This document shows, piece after piece, positions 52,080 to 60,694 of a DNA stretch of 64,000 bases. The position numbers were made by a program, and so were the translations under genes. The notes beneath the pieces were generated by a model. That model worked only from the letters and a program-made list of their open reading frames with translations, did not search any database and was not told the DNA's origin. Each line of letters starts with the position of its first letter. The stretch's first letter is position 1. Source of the stretch: Halomonas borealis (lineage in GTDB: Bacteria; Pseudomonadota; Gammaproteobacteria; Pseudomonadales; Halomonadaceae). The DNA lies in assembly GCF_004798905.1 (NCBI RefSeq), contig NZ_SDMO01000002.1, positions 218,731 to 282,730 on the forward strand. Reading direction: 5' to 3'.

Positions 52080-53087
52080 ATGACATGCCATCAAACGAAC
52101 AAGGCCCTGGTTCTCGACTTCTACCGCGAACTCGACGCGGCATCCGCCGAGGGCGTGGCGGAGGTGATCGACCGCTATACCGCGTCCGACTACCACTGGC
52201 GTGGCGTGCACCCCTTCGACGAGCAGCGCAGCGCCGAAGCCGTTGCCGAGGCCTTCTGGCGACCCTTCCTCTCCGCCTGGTCGTCGGTCCAGCGCCGCCA
52301 GGACGTGTTCTTCGCCGGCACCAATGAACACGATGGCAGCGACTGGGTGGTCAGCATGGGCCACCTCATGGGCCTGCGGGATCGCCCCTGGCTGGGGATC
52401 CCGGCGACCCGCCGGATGGGCTTCCTGCGTTATGCAGACTTCCACTGCATCGAGGATGGCAAGATCACGCGATCCGGTTTCTTCTGCGACATCATCGGGG
52501 TGATGCATCAGGCCGGCATCAATCCGTTGCCGCCCCAGACCGGCGCTTCCTTCGTCTACCCGGGCCCCCGGACCCACGACGGCCTGCTGTTCGCGACCCA
52601 GGATCCGGCAGAAGGCGACAAGACCCTGGCCTTGGTCAATCGTATGGTCGATGACCTCACCTCCCTCAACCAGAGCGGCGATGACATGCCATCGCCGGAA
52701 CTGCTGGCGCGTACCTGGCACGATGACATGGCCTGGTATGGTCCGGCGGGCATCGGTGCCACCTACACCATCCATCGCTATCAGGAACAACACCAGTATC
52801 CGTTCCGCCAGGGTCTCAAGGACAAGGTCTTCAACGGCCATGTGGCGCGCTTCGCCGAAGGCGACTATGCCGGCTTCTTCGGCTGGCCCAACCTGACCAA
52901 TACCCCCGCCGGAGGCTTCTTGGGGCTCCCCGCCAGCGACGTTCGCGCCGACATGCGGGTGGTGGATATCTATCGTCGCGAAGGCGACAAATTGGCCGAG
53001 AACTGGGTGCTGATCGATCTGCCCTACTGGCTCAAGCAACAGGGGATCGACATCCTCGAGCGTACCGCGGAAGTGGCGGTGCGCTGA
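52080..53087 (+). CDS. Two-domain SnoaL-like protein (type B)
   Basis: 335 aa from ATG 52080 (AGGAG upstream). Tandem SnoaL domains. First half: YHWRGVHPFDEQ and GIPATRRMGFLRYADFHCIEDGKI; second half: MAWYGPAGIGATYTIHRYQEQHQYPFRQGLKDK, FAEGDYAGFFGWP and LAENWVLIDLPYWLKQQGIDIL. Paralogue of the preceding gene. A terminator-like structure lies about 90 bp downstream. Confidence 0.82.
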   Translation: MTCHQTNKALVLDFYRELDAASAEGVAEVIDRYTASDYHWRGVHPFDEQRSAEAVAEAFWRPFLSAWSSVQRRQDVFFAGTNEHDGSDWVVSMGHLMGLRDRPWLGIPATRRMGFLRYADFHCIEDGKITRSGFFCDIIGVMHQAGINPLPPQTGASFVYPGPRTHDGLLFATQDPAEGDKTLALVNRMVDDLTSLNQSGDDMPSPELLARTWHDDMAWYGPAGIGATYTIHRYQEQHQYPFRQGLKDKVFNGHVARFAEGDYAGFFGWPNLTNTPAGGFLGLPASDVRADMRVVDIYRREGDKLAENWVLIDLPYWLKQQGIDILERTAEVAVR

Positions 53088-53176
53088 GTCGCAAAGGCTG
53101 AATCACTCGGGCGCACGAGCGTCTTTCGGCGCCTGGATTAGGCTAAAGTTGGATGTCTCTCCCGGGCGACAATTGA

Positions 53177-53216
53177 ACCATCGATCCCACGGGATTGGTG
53201 GTTTTTATTTTGTTTT
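53177..53216 (+). terminator. Terminator-like element after the SnoaL genes
   Basis: Arms ACCA-ATCC and GGAT-TGGT interrupted by a small internal loop, then TTTTTATTTTGTTTTT. The stem is imperfect, but the long T tract fits intrinsic termination. Confidence 0.55.
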
Positions 53217-53267
53217 TCAGATGTTTACTGAGTTAATGGAAAGGGATTATGTATCCCTGAGCCAAAT

Positions 53268-53281
53268 TGAATACGTAGTCA
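53268..53281 (+). promoter_or_regulatory. Operator-like site upstream of the second SSS transporter pair
   Basis: TGAATACGTAGTCA, CG-centred; read on the minus strand it is TGACTACGTATTCA, sharing ACGTATTCA with the site at 41153. Located 228 bp before the small membrane protein gene. Confidence 0.45.
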
Positions 53282-53508
53282 TTATGTGCCATGGTTCATC
53301 CCGCTACTCGCGTACGGCGGGCAGTGCCCGGCGATGGTGCCGTTCCCGAGTAAATGGCCTCTAAGACGCGACCTCGAACGCGCAGACGACCGGCGAATGC
53401 CGGGAGGCATGGCCCTCATCGATATCCTCTGTCCATTCGACAGGCGACCGGCGATGAGCCTCGAGGCCGCTTCGGCCTTCGCCACTCCATCTTCCCAGGA
53501 GTCCTCTC

Positions 53509-53775
53509 ATGAACCCTGATGCGAACAACAACAGTGATCGTCGCTATTACCTGCGGACCCGCCGGGAGGCGGCGGTCGCCGGCCTGATCTGGCTGGTATT
53601 CCTGGTCTGGACGGTGGGCGTTTCCTATTGGCTGGGCTACGTCCACAACGATTTCTCCACCGTGATGGGGCTGCCGACCTGGATCTTCTGGGGCGTCCTG
53701 GTGCCCTTCGGCGCCGCCACCCTGGCCAACAGTCTCTACGCCTTCTTCTACCTGGAAGATGACCCGCAACAGTAA
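53509..53775 (+). CDS. Small membrane protein of the YhdT/DUF997 type
   Basis: 88 aa; AGGAG upstream. Two membrane helices (AAVAGLIWLVFLVWTVGVSYWLGY; GLPTWIFWGVLVPFGAATLANSLYAFFY) and a C-terminal LEDD. The layout matches YhdT, encoded directly before the pantothenate symporter PanF in enterobacteria. Here it precedes an SSS symporter by 18 bp, so it probably acts as that transporter's small partner. Confidence 0.82.
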   Translation: MNPDANNNSDRRYYLRTRREAAVAGLIWLVFLVWTVGVSYWLGYVHNDFSTVMGLPTWIFWGVLVPFGAATLANSLYAFFYLEDDPQQ

Positions 53776-53793
53776 CAGGACGGGAGTGACGAC

Positions 53794-55314
53794 ATGTATT
53801 CGGAAAACTCGACCCAGGTAGCGCTCATCATCGGCCTGTATCTGGCGATCACCTTCCTGTTCGCCTTCATCAGCGGTCGCCGCAACAAGCAGGGCGACTT
53901 CATGGAGGAGTACTTCGTCGGTGGGCGCCAGATCGGGCCCTGGGTATTGGGCCTGACCTGGATCGCCACCATGGCCAGTGGCGGCACCTTCATCGGTGTG
54001 CCGGGCCTGTTGTACAGCTACGGCTGGAGCGTGTTCCTGTGGATCGCCGGCTTCATGGTGGTGATCACCACCGGTTTCGGCATCCTCGGCAAGCGGATCG
54101 GCCAGATCGGCCGCAAGACCGGGGCGCTGACCTTCCCGGACCTGCTGCGTGACCGCTTCGAGAGCCCGGCCATCGGTATCCTCTCGGCGCTGATGATCGT
54201 GGTCCTGTACCTGGCCTTCATGGTGGCGCAGTACACCGCCGGCGCCCGCGTGCTGGAGGCGGTGGTCGGCCTGCCCTACCACTGGGGGGTGATCGGCTTC
54301 GCCGTCTCGGTGGCGCTCTATACCGCCTATGGCGGTTTCCGCGCCGTGGCCTGGACCGACAGCTTCCAGGCCGTCGTCATGCTGCTGGGGGTCATCCTCA
54401 CCGCCTGGTTCGCGGTGGATCTGGCTGGCGGCCTGGAGAAGATCAATACGGCACTGATCAACGAGTCCAAGGAACTGGTCTCGGGGCCGGGGCCGGATAA
54501 CTTCCTGCCGCTGGTCACCGCGCTGTCGTTCTTCATCCTGATGCCGCTGTCGCAGCTGGGCCAGCCGGCACTGGTCAGCCGTTTCCTGACCTTCACCGAT
54601 ACCCGGGCCCTCAAGCGCGCGGCGCTGCTGACCGGGCTCTATGTGTGCCTGATGTATCCGCTGATCATGCTGGTCGGGGTCACCAGCCGGGTGCTGCTGC
54701 CGGAGATCGAGTCGCCGGACCATGCCCTGACGGCGACGGTCATGATGGCGCTGCCGGCGGCCCTGGCGGGCTTCATCATCGCCGCGCCGGTGTCGGCGAT
54801 CATGTCCTCGCTGAGCTCGTTCCTGCTGGTCACCGCCGGCGCCGTGGTGCGCGACATCTATCAGCATAACGTCAATCCCGACCTGAGCGGCGACAAGGCC
54901 AAGACGCTGACCCACGTCATGACCTTCGTCATCACCCTGATCGGCGTGGCGCTGGCCTTGAATCCGCCGGAGTATCTGCAGCTGATCGTGGTCTTCGCCG
55001 GGGCCGGCCTCGGCGCCACCTTCGCCTGGCCGACCATCCTGGCGATCTTCTGGCCGCGCATGAACCGTGTGGGCTGCCTGGCGGGGATCATCGGTGGCTT
55101 CGGGTCCTTCGTCATCCAGTACACCACCATGGGCAGCAGCAGCCTGCTGGGCGTCCACCCCTTCGTCTGGTCGTTTTTGCTGTCGCTGGCCTTCTGCGTG
55201 GCAGGCAGCTGGCTGGCACCGCGCCAGAGCAACGAGGTGCTGGAGATCTACTTCGGCGAGCGTAGCCGACACGGCGGCAAGCTCCGACACGCGACCTACG
55301 ACGCCGTGCAGTGA
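53794..55314 (+). CDS. Sodium:solute symporter (SSS family, PanF-like)
   Basis: 506 aa, about 13 helices. Na+-site segment GLTWIATMASGGTFIGVPGLLYSYGW, family signature AGFIIAAPVSAIMSSLSSFLLVTAGAVVRDIY, and EYFVGGRQIGPWVLG near the N-terminus. Pairing with a YhdT-like gene recalls PanF, but the surroundings (SnoaL genes, possible LacI operator) argue for a catabolic substrate related to the HpsN-like pathway rather than pantothenate. Followed at 109 bp by the fifth SnoaL-type gene. Confidence 0.92.
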   Translation: MYSENSTQVALIIGLYLAITFLFAFISGRRNKQGDFMEEYFVGGRQIGPWVLGLTWIATMASGGTFIGVPGLLYSYGWSVFLWIAGFMVVITTGFGILGKRIGQIGRKTGALTFPDLLRDRFESPAIGILSALMIVVLYLAFMVAQYTAGARVLEAVVGLPYHWGVIGFAVSVALYTAYGGFRAVAWTDSFQAVVMLLGVILTAWFAVDLAGGLEKINTALINESKELVSGPGPDNFLPLVTALSFFILMPLSQLGQPALVSRFLTFTDTRALKRAALLTGLYVCLMYPLIMLVGVTSRVLLPEIESPDHALTATVMMALPAALAGFIIAAPVSAIMSSLSSFLLVTAGAVVRDIYQHNVNPDLSGDKAKTLTHVMTFVITLIGVALALNPPEYLQLIVVFAGAGLGATFAWPTILAIFWPRMNRVGCLAGIIGGFGSFVIQYTTMGSSSLLGVHPFVWSFLLSLAFCVAGSWLAPRQSNEVLEIYFGERSRHGGKLRHATYDAVQ

Positions 55315-55423
55315 GGCCGAGAACAGGGCGGCCGCCGGTTCGCCGGCGGTCGTGTATCGCGTGCCATGGCGGGTGCCGTGGCCGAGCCATGAACAGATGA
55401 AGAACCATCCCAGGAGACAGCCC

Positions 55424-56416
55424 ATGCGAGGCTTCGACGATCACTTCAAGGACTTTCCCGATTACATCTACGGCATCACCCGCGAGATCTGGGAAGACCG
55501 CGGGGTCGGCCCCAAGCTCAAGCGCTACTACGCCGACGATGTGCTGGTGCGCGCGCCGAGCGGCATCATCACCGACAACGGTGGCGTGACGGCGGCCACC
55601 CTGCAGACCCTGCATGAATTCCCCGACCGCCAGCTGGTGGGCGAGGACGTGATCTGGACCGGCGACGACGAGAGCGGCTACTTCTCCTCGCACCGCCTGA
55701 TCTCGGTGATGCGCCACACCGGCAACGGTGCCTACGGCGAAGCCACCGGCAAGGTGGTGCGCTCGCGGATCATCGCCGACTGCGTGGTCAACGAGAATCA
55801 GGTTCGCGAGGAATGGCTGGTGCGTGACCAGGCCGCCTTCGCCCGCTGCCTGGACATCGAGCCGCGGGAGCTCGCCCGGCAGCAGGTCGAGAACGACCTG
55901 CGGTTGTTCGGCGAGGTGCGTTACTTCACGCCGGAGAGCGACGTGCCGGGCCCCTATCGGGCGCAGTTCGATGACAGCGAAGAGGCCGAGCGCTACGCCG
56001 CCGGCTGGCAGCGCATCTGGGCGGACAAGGACGTCGCCGGGATCTTCGACCTGTATCACCCGGGGGCCACGCTCAATATTCCCGGCGGCGACAGCATCAA
56101 CGGCCATGGCGATATCGACCGCTTCTGCCTCGGTTACCTGGCGTCCTTCCCCGATGCCGACTTCCGGGTCGAGCACCTGATCGTCAACCGCGACCCGGGC
56201 CAGCCGGTGCGCCTGGCCATGCGCTGGACGATGCGTGCCACCCATTCCGGCTGGGGCCACTTCGGCGCACCGACCGGCGCGCCGGTCTACATCATGGGCC
56301 CGGCCCATGCCCATCTGGTCGATGGCCGGGTCACCCAGGAATGGATCACCGTCGATGAAGTCGCGGTCTGGAAGCAGCTGCTGGCCCACCAGGTGGAAAG
56401 CGACGCGCTGTCCTGA
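55424..56416 (+). CDS. Two-domain SnoaL-like protein (type A)
   Basis: 330 aa from ATG 55424 (CAGGAGA 7 nt before). Paralogue of the protein at 45209: FDDHFKDFPDYIYGITREIWEDRGVGPKLKRYYADD, LQTLHEFPDRQLVGEDVIW, YFSSHRLISVMRHTGNGAYGE and a second domain ending VTQEWITVDEVAVWKQLLAHQ. Even the leader (GGAGACAGCC) matches. Likely acts on the same or a related intermediate; co-directional with the SSS pair. Confidence 0.82.
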   Translation: MRGFDDHFKDFPDYIYGITREIWEDRGVGPKLKRYYADDVLVRAPSGIITDNGGVTAATLQTLHEFPDRQLVGEDVIWTGDDESGYFSSHRLISVMRHTGNGAYGEATGKVVRSRIIADCVVNENQVREEWLVRDQAAFARCLDIEPRELARQQVENDLRLFGEVRYFTPESDVPGPYRAQFDDSEEAERYAAGWQRIWADKDVAGIFDLYHPGATLNIPGGDSINGHGDIDRFCLGYLASFPDADFRVEHLIVNRDPGQPVRLAMRWTMRATHSGWGHFGAPTGAPVYIMGPAHAHLVDGRVTQEWITVDEVAVWKQLLAHQVESDALS

Positions 56417-56457
56417 TACGCACGGCTATCCTGTTCCATCGATCGACGCTAGACTCC

Positions 56458-56478
56458 TGGCGGCCTCCCGGGCCGCCA
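56458..56478. repeat. Hairpin after the fifth SnoaL gene
   Basis: Perfect arms TGGCGGCC/GGCCGCCA with a 5-nt loop, 42 bp after the stop, no T run. Possibly a 3' stabiliser. The rest of the 246-bp gap to the DUF72 gene shows no feature. Confidence 0.45.
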
Positions 56479-56662
56479 GACGGCATCGCCGTGCCTCTCC
56501 ATAGCGGCACCCTGCGACGCCTCCCGGACCGCTCCATCGACGCTCGCGATCGTTCCGTCGCCGGGCAGAGGCCTTGCGCCCGCCAGGTCTCTTGCACGCG
56601 AGGTCTCCGACCCCGCCCGGCGGGTCGGTTCGTTATCGCGACGATCGCCAGGATGAGATTCG

Positions 56663-57529
56663 ATGCTGCCGCCACAACGCCTGTATCTGGGCCTGCCGAT
56701 GTGGGCCAACCCCGAGTGGCGCGGCGGCCTCTATCCTCCCCATGGGGGTAACGAGACGCTGCTGAGCGACTACGCCGGGGTATTCTCCAGCGTGGAGGGC
56801 AATACCACCTTCTACAGTGGGGCGCCGCGTGCCGAGACGGTCGATGCCTGGGCGGGTCAGGCGCCGCCCGGCTTCCGCTTCTGCTTCAAGCTGCCGGCCA
56901 TGCTGACCCACGAGCGTCGGCTGGTGGGCATCGACGCGGCGTTCGACGACTTCCTGGCGGCACTGGCGCCGCTGCACGATCGGTTGGGCCCGCTGCTGGT
57001 GCAGTTGCCGCGCGACTTCGGCATCGAGGAGCTGCCCCGGCTCGAGGCACTGCTGGAACGCTGGCCGGCTTGGCTGCCTTGCGCGGTGGAGGTCCGTCAC
57101 CGTGAGTTTTTCCACAAGGGGACGGCCGAGACGGCGCTCAACAGGTTGTTGATAAGTCACGGGGCGAACCGCGTCATGCTCGACGTTCGCCCGCTGTTTG
57201 CCACCGCTGCCGGTGATCATCCGGGGCTGCAGAGGGCCCATCACGAGAAGCCGAAGCATCCGTTACACGTGATTTCTACAGGAGAATTTCCCGTGGTGCG
57301 TTTCATCGGTCATGTTGATGAGTCCATCAACATCGACTACTTTACCCCGTGGATCGATCGTCTGGCGTTGTGGATAAAACAGGGGAAAACCCCTTTCCTC
57401 TTTGTGCATACCGCCGACAATCGCCGGGCGCCTCAGCTGGCCCGCCGGCTCTTCGAGTCGTTGGCGGAACGGGCCGATCTGCCGCCGCTGGCCGCCTTTG
57501 CCGGCGAGCGACAGGCCGCTCTGTTCTGA
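56663..57529 (+). CDS. DUF72 family protein
   Basis: 288 aa from ATG 56663 (AGGATGAG upstream). DUF72 TIM-barrel pattern: LYLGLPMWANPEWRGGLYPP, SSVEGNTTFYSGAPRAETVDAWAGQAPPGFRFCFKLP, LLVQLPRDFG, AVEVRHREFF, VVRFIGHVD and FVHTADNRRAPQLARRL. Biochemical role unknown for the family. Stands alone between the catabolic locus and the NSS transporter. Confidence 0.9.
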   Translation: MLPPQRLYLGLPMWANPEWRGGLYPPHGGNETLLSDYAGVFSSVEGNTTFYSGAPRAETVDAWAGQAPPGFRFCFKLPAMLTHERRLVGIDAAFDDFLAALAPLHDRLGPLLVQLPRDFGIEELPRLEALLERWPAWLPCAVEVRHREFFHKGTAETALNRLLISHGANRVMLDVRPLFATAAGDHPGLQRAHHEKPKHPLHVISTGEFPVVRFIGHVDESINIDYFTPWIDRLALWIKQGKTPFLFVHTADNRRAPQLARRLFESLAERADLPPLAAFAGERQAALF

Positions 57530-57858
57530 ATCGCCGAGTGCCACCCCATGCGGCCGGGTATTGGCCGTCATGGGTGGTCTCCGGGTAGCTGATCGGATAT
57601 GTTACGCCTCGCTCGTCACTTGCCATCGGATATCGGGGTCCTTCGCGCCTAACCCCTGTGATGTGTCGCGATATCTCCTTGCGGTTTCCACCGTCATACC
57701 CCGAGTGGAAACGTAGCCTTGGTAGTGATCCTGCTTGGCATACGTTATGCCCTTGAATGCGATGTGCCGAGATCCGGCACAGCGTGGACGTGGCGACAAC
57801 AATCAGAACGTCATCGCATCCGATCGATCGATGGCGACACGACCCTTCAAGGTGAATT
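57530..57858. other. 329-bp gap upstream of the NSS gene with three inverted repeats
   Basis: No gene. Contains a hairpin after the DUF72 gene (57541-57577, outer arms CCACCC/GGGTGG, inner GGCC/GGCC), arms GTTTCCAC/GTGGAAAC (57684-57712) and the palindrome GGCATACGTTATGCC (57737-57751). The last two are candidates for regulatory sites of the NSS gene. Confidence 0.5.
57737..57751. promoter_or_regulatory. Palindrome upstream of the NSS symporter gene
   Basis: GGCATA-CGT-TATGCC, perfect 6-bp arms, 107 bp before the ATG. Candidate operator for an unknown regulator. Confidence 0.4.
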
Positions 57859-59205
57859 ATGTCCCTCAAGCAAAAGCAACACGCGAACTGGTCGTCCCGG
57901 CTGGGCTTCATCCTCGCGGCCACCGGCTCGGCGGTCGGCCTGGGTAATATCTGGAAGTTCCCCTATATGGTGGGCGAGAGCGGGGGCGCGGCCTTCGTGC
58001 TGGTCTACCTGCTGAGCATCGCCCTGATCGGCCTGCCGATCCTGGTGACGGAATGGATGATCGGCCGCCGCGGGCAGAACAACCCCGCCAACGCCATGGC
58101 CGACCTGGCCACCTCCGCCGGCCGGTCGAAGGCCTGGATGCTGGTCGGCATCAGCGGGATCCTCGGCGCCTTCATGATCCTGTCCTTCTACAGCGTGATC
58201 GGCGGCTGGTCGCTGTACTACACCTTGAACTCGGTCACCGGCGCCTTCAGCGGCCAGGGCGCCGACGGCATCGGTGCGCTGTTCAATGACATGCTGGGCA
58301 ACCCCGGCCTGCTGCTGGCCGGCCACTCGGTCTTCATGCTGCTGGTCATCGGCATCGTGGCGCGCGGCGTGACCAAGGGCCTGGAAAGCGCGGCTCGCCT
58401 GCTGATGCCGGCGCTGGGCGTGCTGCTGGTGGTGCTGGTCGGTTACGGCATGACCACCGGGCACTTCGGCGAGGCTGTCTCCTACCTGTTCAACCCGGAT
58501 TGGAGCAAGCTTTCCGGCGAGACCGTACTGGCGGCCCTGGGCCATGCCTTCTTCACCCTGTCGCTGGGCATGGGCATCATGATGGCCTACGGCTCCTACC
58601 TGGGCGAAGAGGTCAACCTGCTCAAGACCGCCCGCACCGTGGTGATCATGGATACCGTGATCGCGCTGGGTGCCGGCCTGGCGATCTTCCCGCTGGTGTT
58701 CGCCAACAATCTCGACCTGGCCTCCGGCCCGGGCCTGATCTTCGTCACCCTGCCGCTGGCGTTCGGTCAGATGGGCGGCGGTATCGTGCTTGGCCTGATG
58801 TTCTTCCTGCTGCTGACCTTCGCCGCCGTGACCTCGGCCATCTCGTTGCTCGAGCCGGTGGTGGAGTTCGTCGAGGAACGCACGCCGTTGTCCCGCGGGG
58901 CGTCTGCGGTGGTGGCTGGTGCGGCCGCCTGGGCGCTGGGCATCGCCGCGTTGCTGTCGTTCAACCTGTGGAGCGGCCCGGTGCTGTTCGACCTGAACGT
59001 CTTCGACCTGCTGGACAAGCTGACCAGCAAGTTCATGCTGCCGCTGACCGGCCTGGGCGCCATCGTCTTCACCGGCTGGTTCCTCGACAAGGAAAGCGTG
59101 CGCCGCGAGCTCGGCATGGATGTCTACGACTTCAGCCTGTGGAGCCTGATCACTCGCTTCATCGCGCCGATCGGCGTGGCGGTGGTGTTCTTCACCAGCC
59201 TCTGA
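57859..59205 (+). CDS. Neurotransmitter:sodium symporter (NSS) family transporter
   Basis: 448 aa; AAGGTG 6 nt before the ATG. WSSRLGFILAATGSAVGLGNIWKFPYMVGESGGAAFVLVYL holds the Na+ and substrate sites of helix 1, as in LeuT/MhsT; 11-12 helices follow. Na+-coupled uptake of a small amino acid is likely. LTFAAVTSAISLLEPVVEFV is the helix 8 signature. Single gene followed by a hairpin terminator. Confidence 0.93.
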   Translation: MSLKQKQHANWSSRLGFILAATGSAVGLGNIWKFPYMVGESGGAAFVLVYLLSIALIGLPILVTEWMIGRRGQNNPANAMADLATSAGRSKAWMLVGISGILGAFMILSFYSVIGGWSLYYTLNSVTGAFSGQGADGIGALFNDMLGNPGLLLAGHSVFMLLVIGIVARGVTKGLESAARLLMPALGVLLVVLVGYGMTTGHFGEAVSYLFNPDWSKLSGETVLAALGHAFFTLSLGMGIMMAYGSYLGEEVNLLKTARTVVIMDTVIALGAGLAIFPLVFANNLDLASGPGLIFVTLPLAFGQMGGGIVLGLMFFLLLTFAAVTSAISLLEPVVEFVEERTPLSRGASAVVAGAAAWALGIAALLSFNLWSGPVLFDLNVFDLLDKLTSKFMLPLTGLGAIVFTGWFLDKESVRRELGMDVYDFSLWSLITRFIAPIGVAVVFFTSL

Positions 59206-59240
59206 GGCGACGACGATACCGGGGCTCGCTCCCCGCGCTC

Positions 59241-59267
59241 GAGAGCCCCGCCCCGTGCGGGGCTCTC
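59241..59267 (+). terminator. Hairpin terminator after the NSS gene
   Basis: 10-bp perfect stem GAGAGCCCCG/CGGGGCTCTC with 7-nt loop, 35 bp after the stop. Few Ts follow. It also lies between convergent genes and could serve both. Confidence 0.6.
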
Positions 59268-59291
59268 TGCGTTCGGGGAGCATGGCCGGGG

Positions 59292-59501
59292 TCAGTGCAC
59301 CTCGTCGGCGTCGTCTCCGGGCAGTTCGGCGATGTCTTGGCTGAGGCGCTTGAACTCCTCGTGAAGCTCGATACCGCGCCGGGCGCGCAGGTTGCGCTGG
59401 GCGGCGTCGCGGGAGCGATGCTCGTGTTCGACGACTTCCATGCTCATGAAGATGTCGAGGAGTTCGCTCTTGACGGAGGATAAGCGTTCGACATTACGCA
59501 T
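59292..59501 (-). CDS. Small hypothetical protein (69 aa)
   Basis: From ATG 59501 with AGGAGA 5 nt upstream. Sequence is charged and helical (MRNVERLSSVKSELLDIFMS, NLRARRGIELHEEFKRLSQD), acidic at the end, no signal peptide or membrane segment. Divergent from hexR. A minus-strand TATAGT (59571-59576) could be its -10. I do not recognise a function; it faintly recalls small PA3496-like proteins, but that is not secure. Confidence 0.6.
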   Translation of the reverse strand: MRNVERLSSVKSELLDIFMSMEVVEHEHRSRDAAQRNLRARRGIELHEEFKRLSQDIAELPGDDADEVH

Positions 59502-59701
59502 GATCGATTCTCCTGTCTGCCTTGAGGATGCCGGCAGCGTTGGCGAACGCGGCACGGCACGGCAATGTTTACTATACGCCTCTTGACAGGATGATGAAGA
59601 TAAGAATGTCAACGATACTCTCGCTGTCGCGCTGCCCATGAGCATTCCGCTTGGGGCATACTGTGGGCGGACCCCGTGCAACCGCCGACCAGGAGTGCCA
59701 T

Positions 59702-60562
59702 GTGAGCCTTGGCCTGTTTGATGAAATGAGACGCCGCATGACGGATCTCCGTCGCTCCGAGCAGAAGGTGGCCCGCTTCGTGCTGCGCAACCCCGATGAG
59801 GTGATCCACATGCGCATCGTCGACCTGGCCACCGAGGCCAAGGTCAGCGAGCCGACGGTGGTGCGCTTCTGTCGGGCCCTGGGCTGCAACGGCTTCCAGG
59901 ACTTCAAGCTCAAGCTGGCGCAGATGCTGGCGACCGGCAGTCAGTTCGCCCAGTTCTCGATGAACGACAGCGACTCGGTGGCCGAGTTTTCACAGAGCAT
60001 CTTCGATTCCACGGTAGGCACCCTGCTGTCGGTGCGCGACCGCCTCGACAACGATGCCCTCAGCCACGCGATCAATGCCCTGGGCATGGCCAATCGGGTG
60101 GAGTTCTACGGTTTCGGCGCCTCCGGGGCGGTGGCCTTCGATGCCCAGCACAAGTTCTTCCGCCTGCAGATCTCCACCGCCGCCTACAGCGACCCGCACA
60201 TGCAGAACATGTCGGCGGTGACCCTCAAGGAGGGCGACGTGGTGGTGGCGATCTCCCAGACCGGCCGCACCCGGGCATTGGTGGCCAGCGTGCGCCTGGC
60301 CCGCGAGGCCGGCGCCACGGTGATCGGCCTGTGCCCCAGCGATTCGCCGCTGGCCGGAGAGGTGACCCTGCCGCTGCACATCGATGTCCACGAGGACACC
60401 GAGATCTATACCCCGATGAGCTCGCGCGTCGCCCACCTGGTGTTGATCGACGTGCTGGCGGTGGGAGTGGCCAAGTCGCGCGGGCCGCGGCTCGCCGAGC
60501 AGCTCAAGTCGGTGAAGAAGAGCCTCAACCCGCTGCGTTACCCGGAGCCGGACGAGTCCTGA
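59702..60562 (+). CDS. hexR: RpiR-family regulator HexR
   Basis: 286 aa from GTG 59702 (AGGAG 6 nt upstream). N-terminal RpiR helix-turn-helix (MRIVDLATEAKVSEPTVVRFCRALGCNGFQDFKLKLAQ) and C-terminal SIS domain (EFYGFGASGAVAFDAQHKFFRLQ, VVVAISQTGRTRALVASVRLAREAGATVIGL). The wording matches HexR, which senses 2-keto-3-deoxy-6-phosphogluconate and represses zwf/edd-type sugar genes. None of those genes is adjacent; uvrD follows. Confidence 0.9.
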   Translation: MSLGLFDEMRRRMTDLRRSEQKVARFVLRNPDEVIHMRIVDLATEAKVSEPTVVRFCRALGCNGFQDFKLKLAQMLATGSQFAQFSMNDSDSVAEFSQSIFDSTVGTLLSVRDRLDNDALSHAINALGMANRVEFYGFGASGAVAFDAQHKFFRLQISTAAYSDPHMQNMSAVTLKEGDVVVAISQTGRTRALVASVRLAREAGATVIGLCPSDSPLAGEVTLPLHIDVHEDTEIYTPMSSRVAHLVLIDVLAVGVAKSRGPRLAEQLKSVKKSLNPLRYPEPDES

Positions 60563-60694
60563 GTTGCGCGATCGGCGCGGAAGCCGTGGGGCTGCACTCC
60601 TGGGGCCAAGGCCCGGTCAAGCACGAGGCCTTCGAGCGTCGCGCCCCTGTGGTAAGCTGTCGGGCCATTTCCCGAGCAGCGATGCCTTCCCGCT

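Larger units (their letters stand above)
53088..53508. other. 421-bp gap with terminator and operator-like site
   Basis: No convincing gene. Left third: a terminator-like element at 53177-53216. Middle: AT-rich DNA with the operator-like site 53268-53281. Right part: GC-rich leader sequence without a recognised feature up to the ribosome site of the small membrane protein. Confidence 0.55.

Noticed and set aside
57541..57577. Hairpin considered as a CRISPR-like repeat
   Set aside because: Occurs once and has no spacer array.
59583..59612. TTGACA...TGTCAA inverted repeat before hexR taken as a promoter or HexR site
   Set aside because: No -10 at proper spacing on the plus strand and no resemblance to the TGTAATTAAATTACA-type HexR operator.
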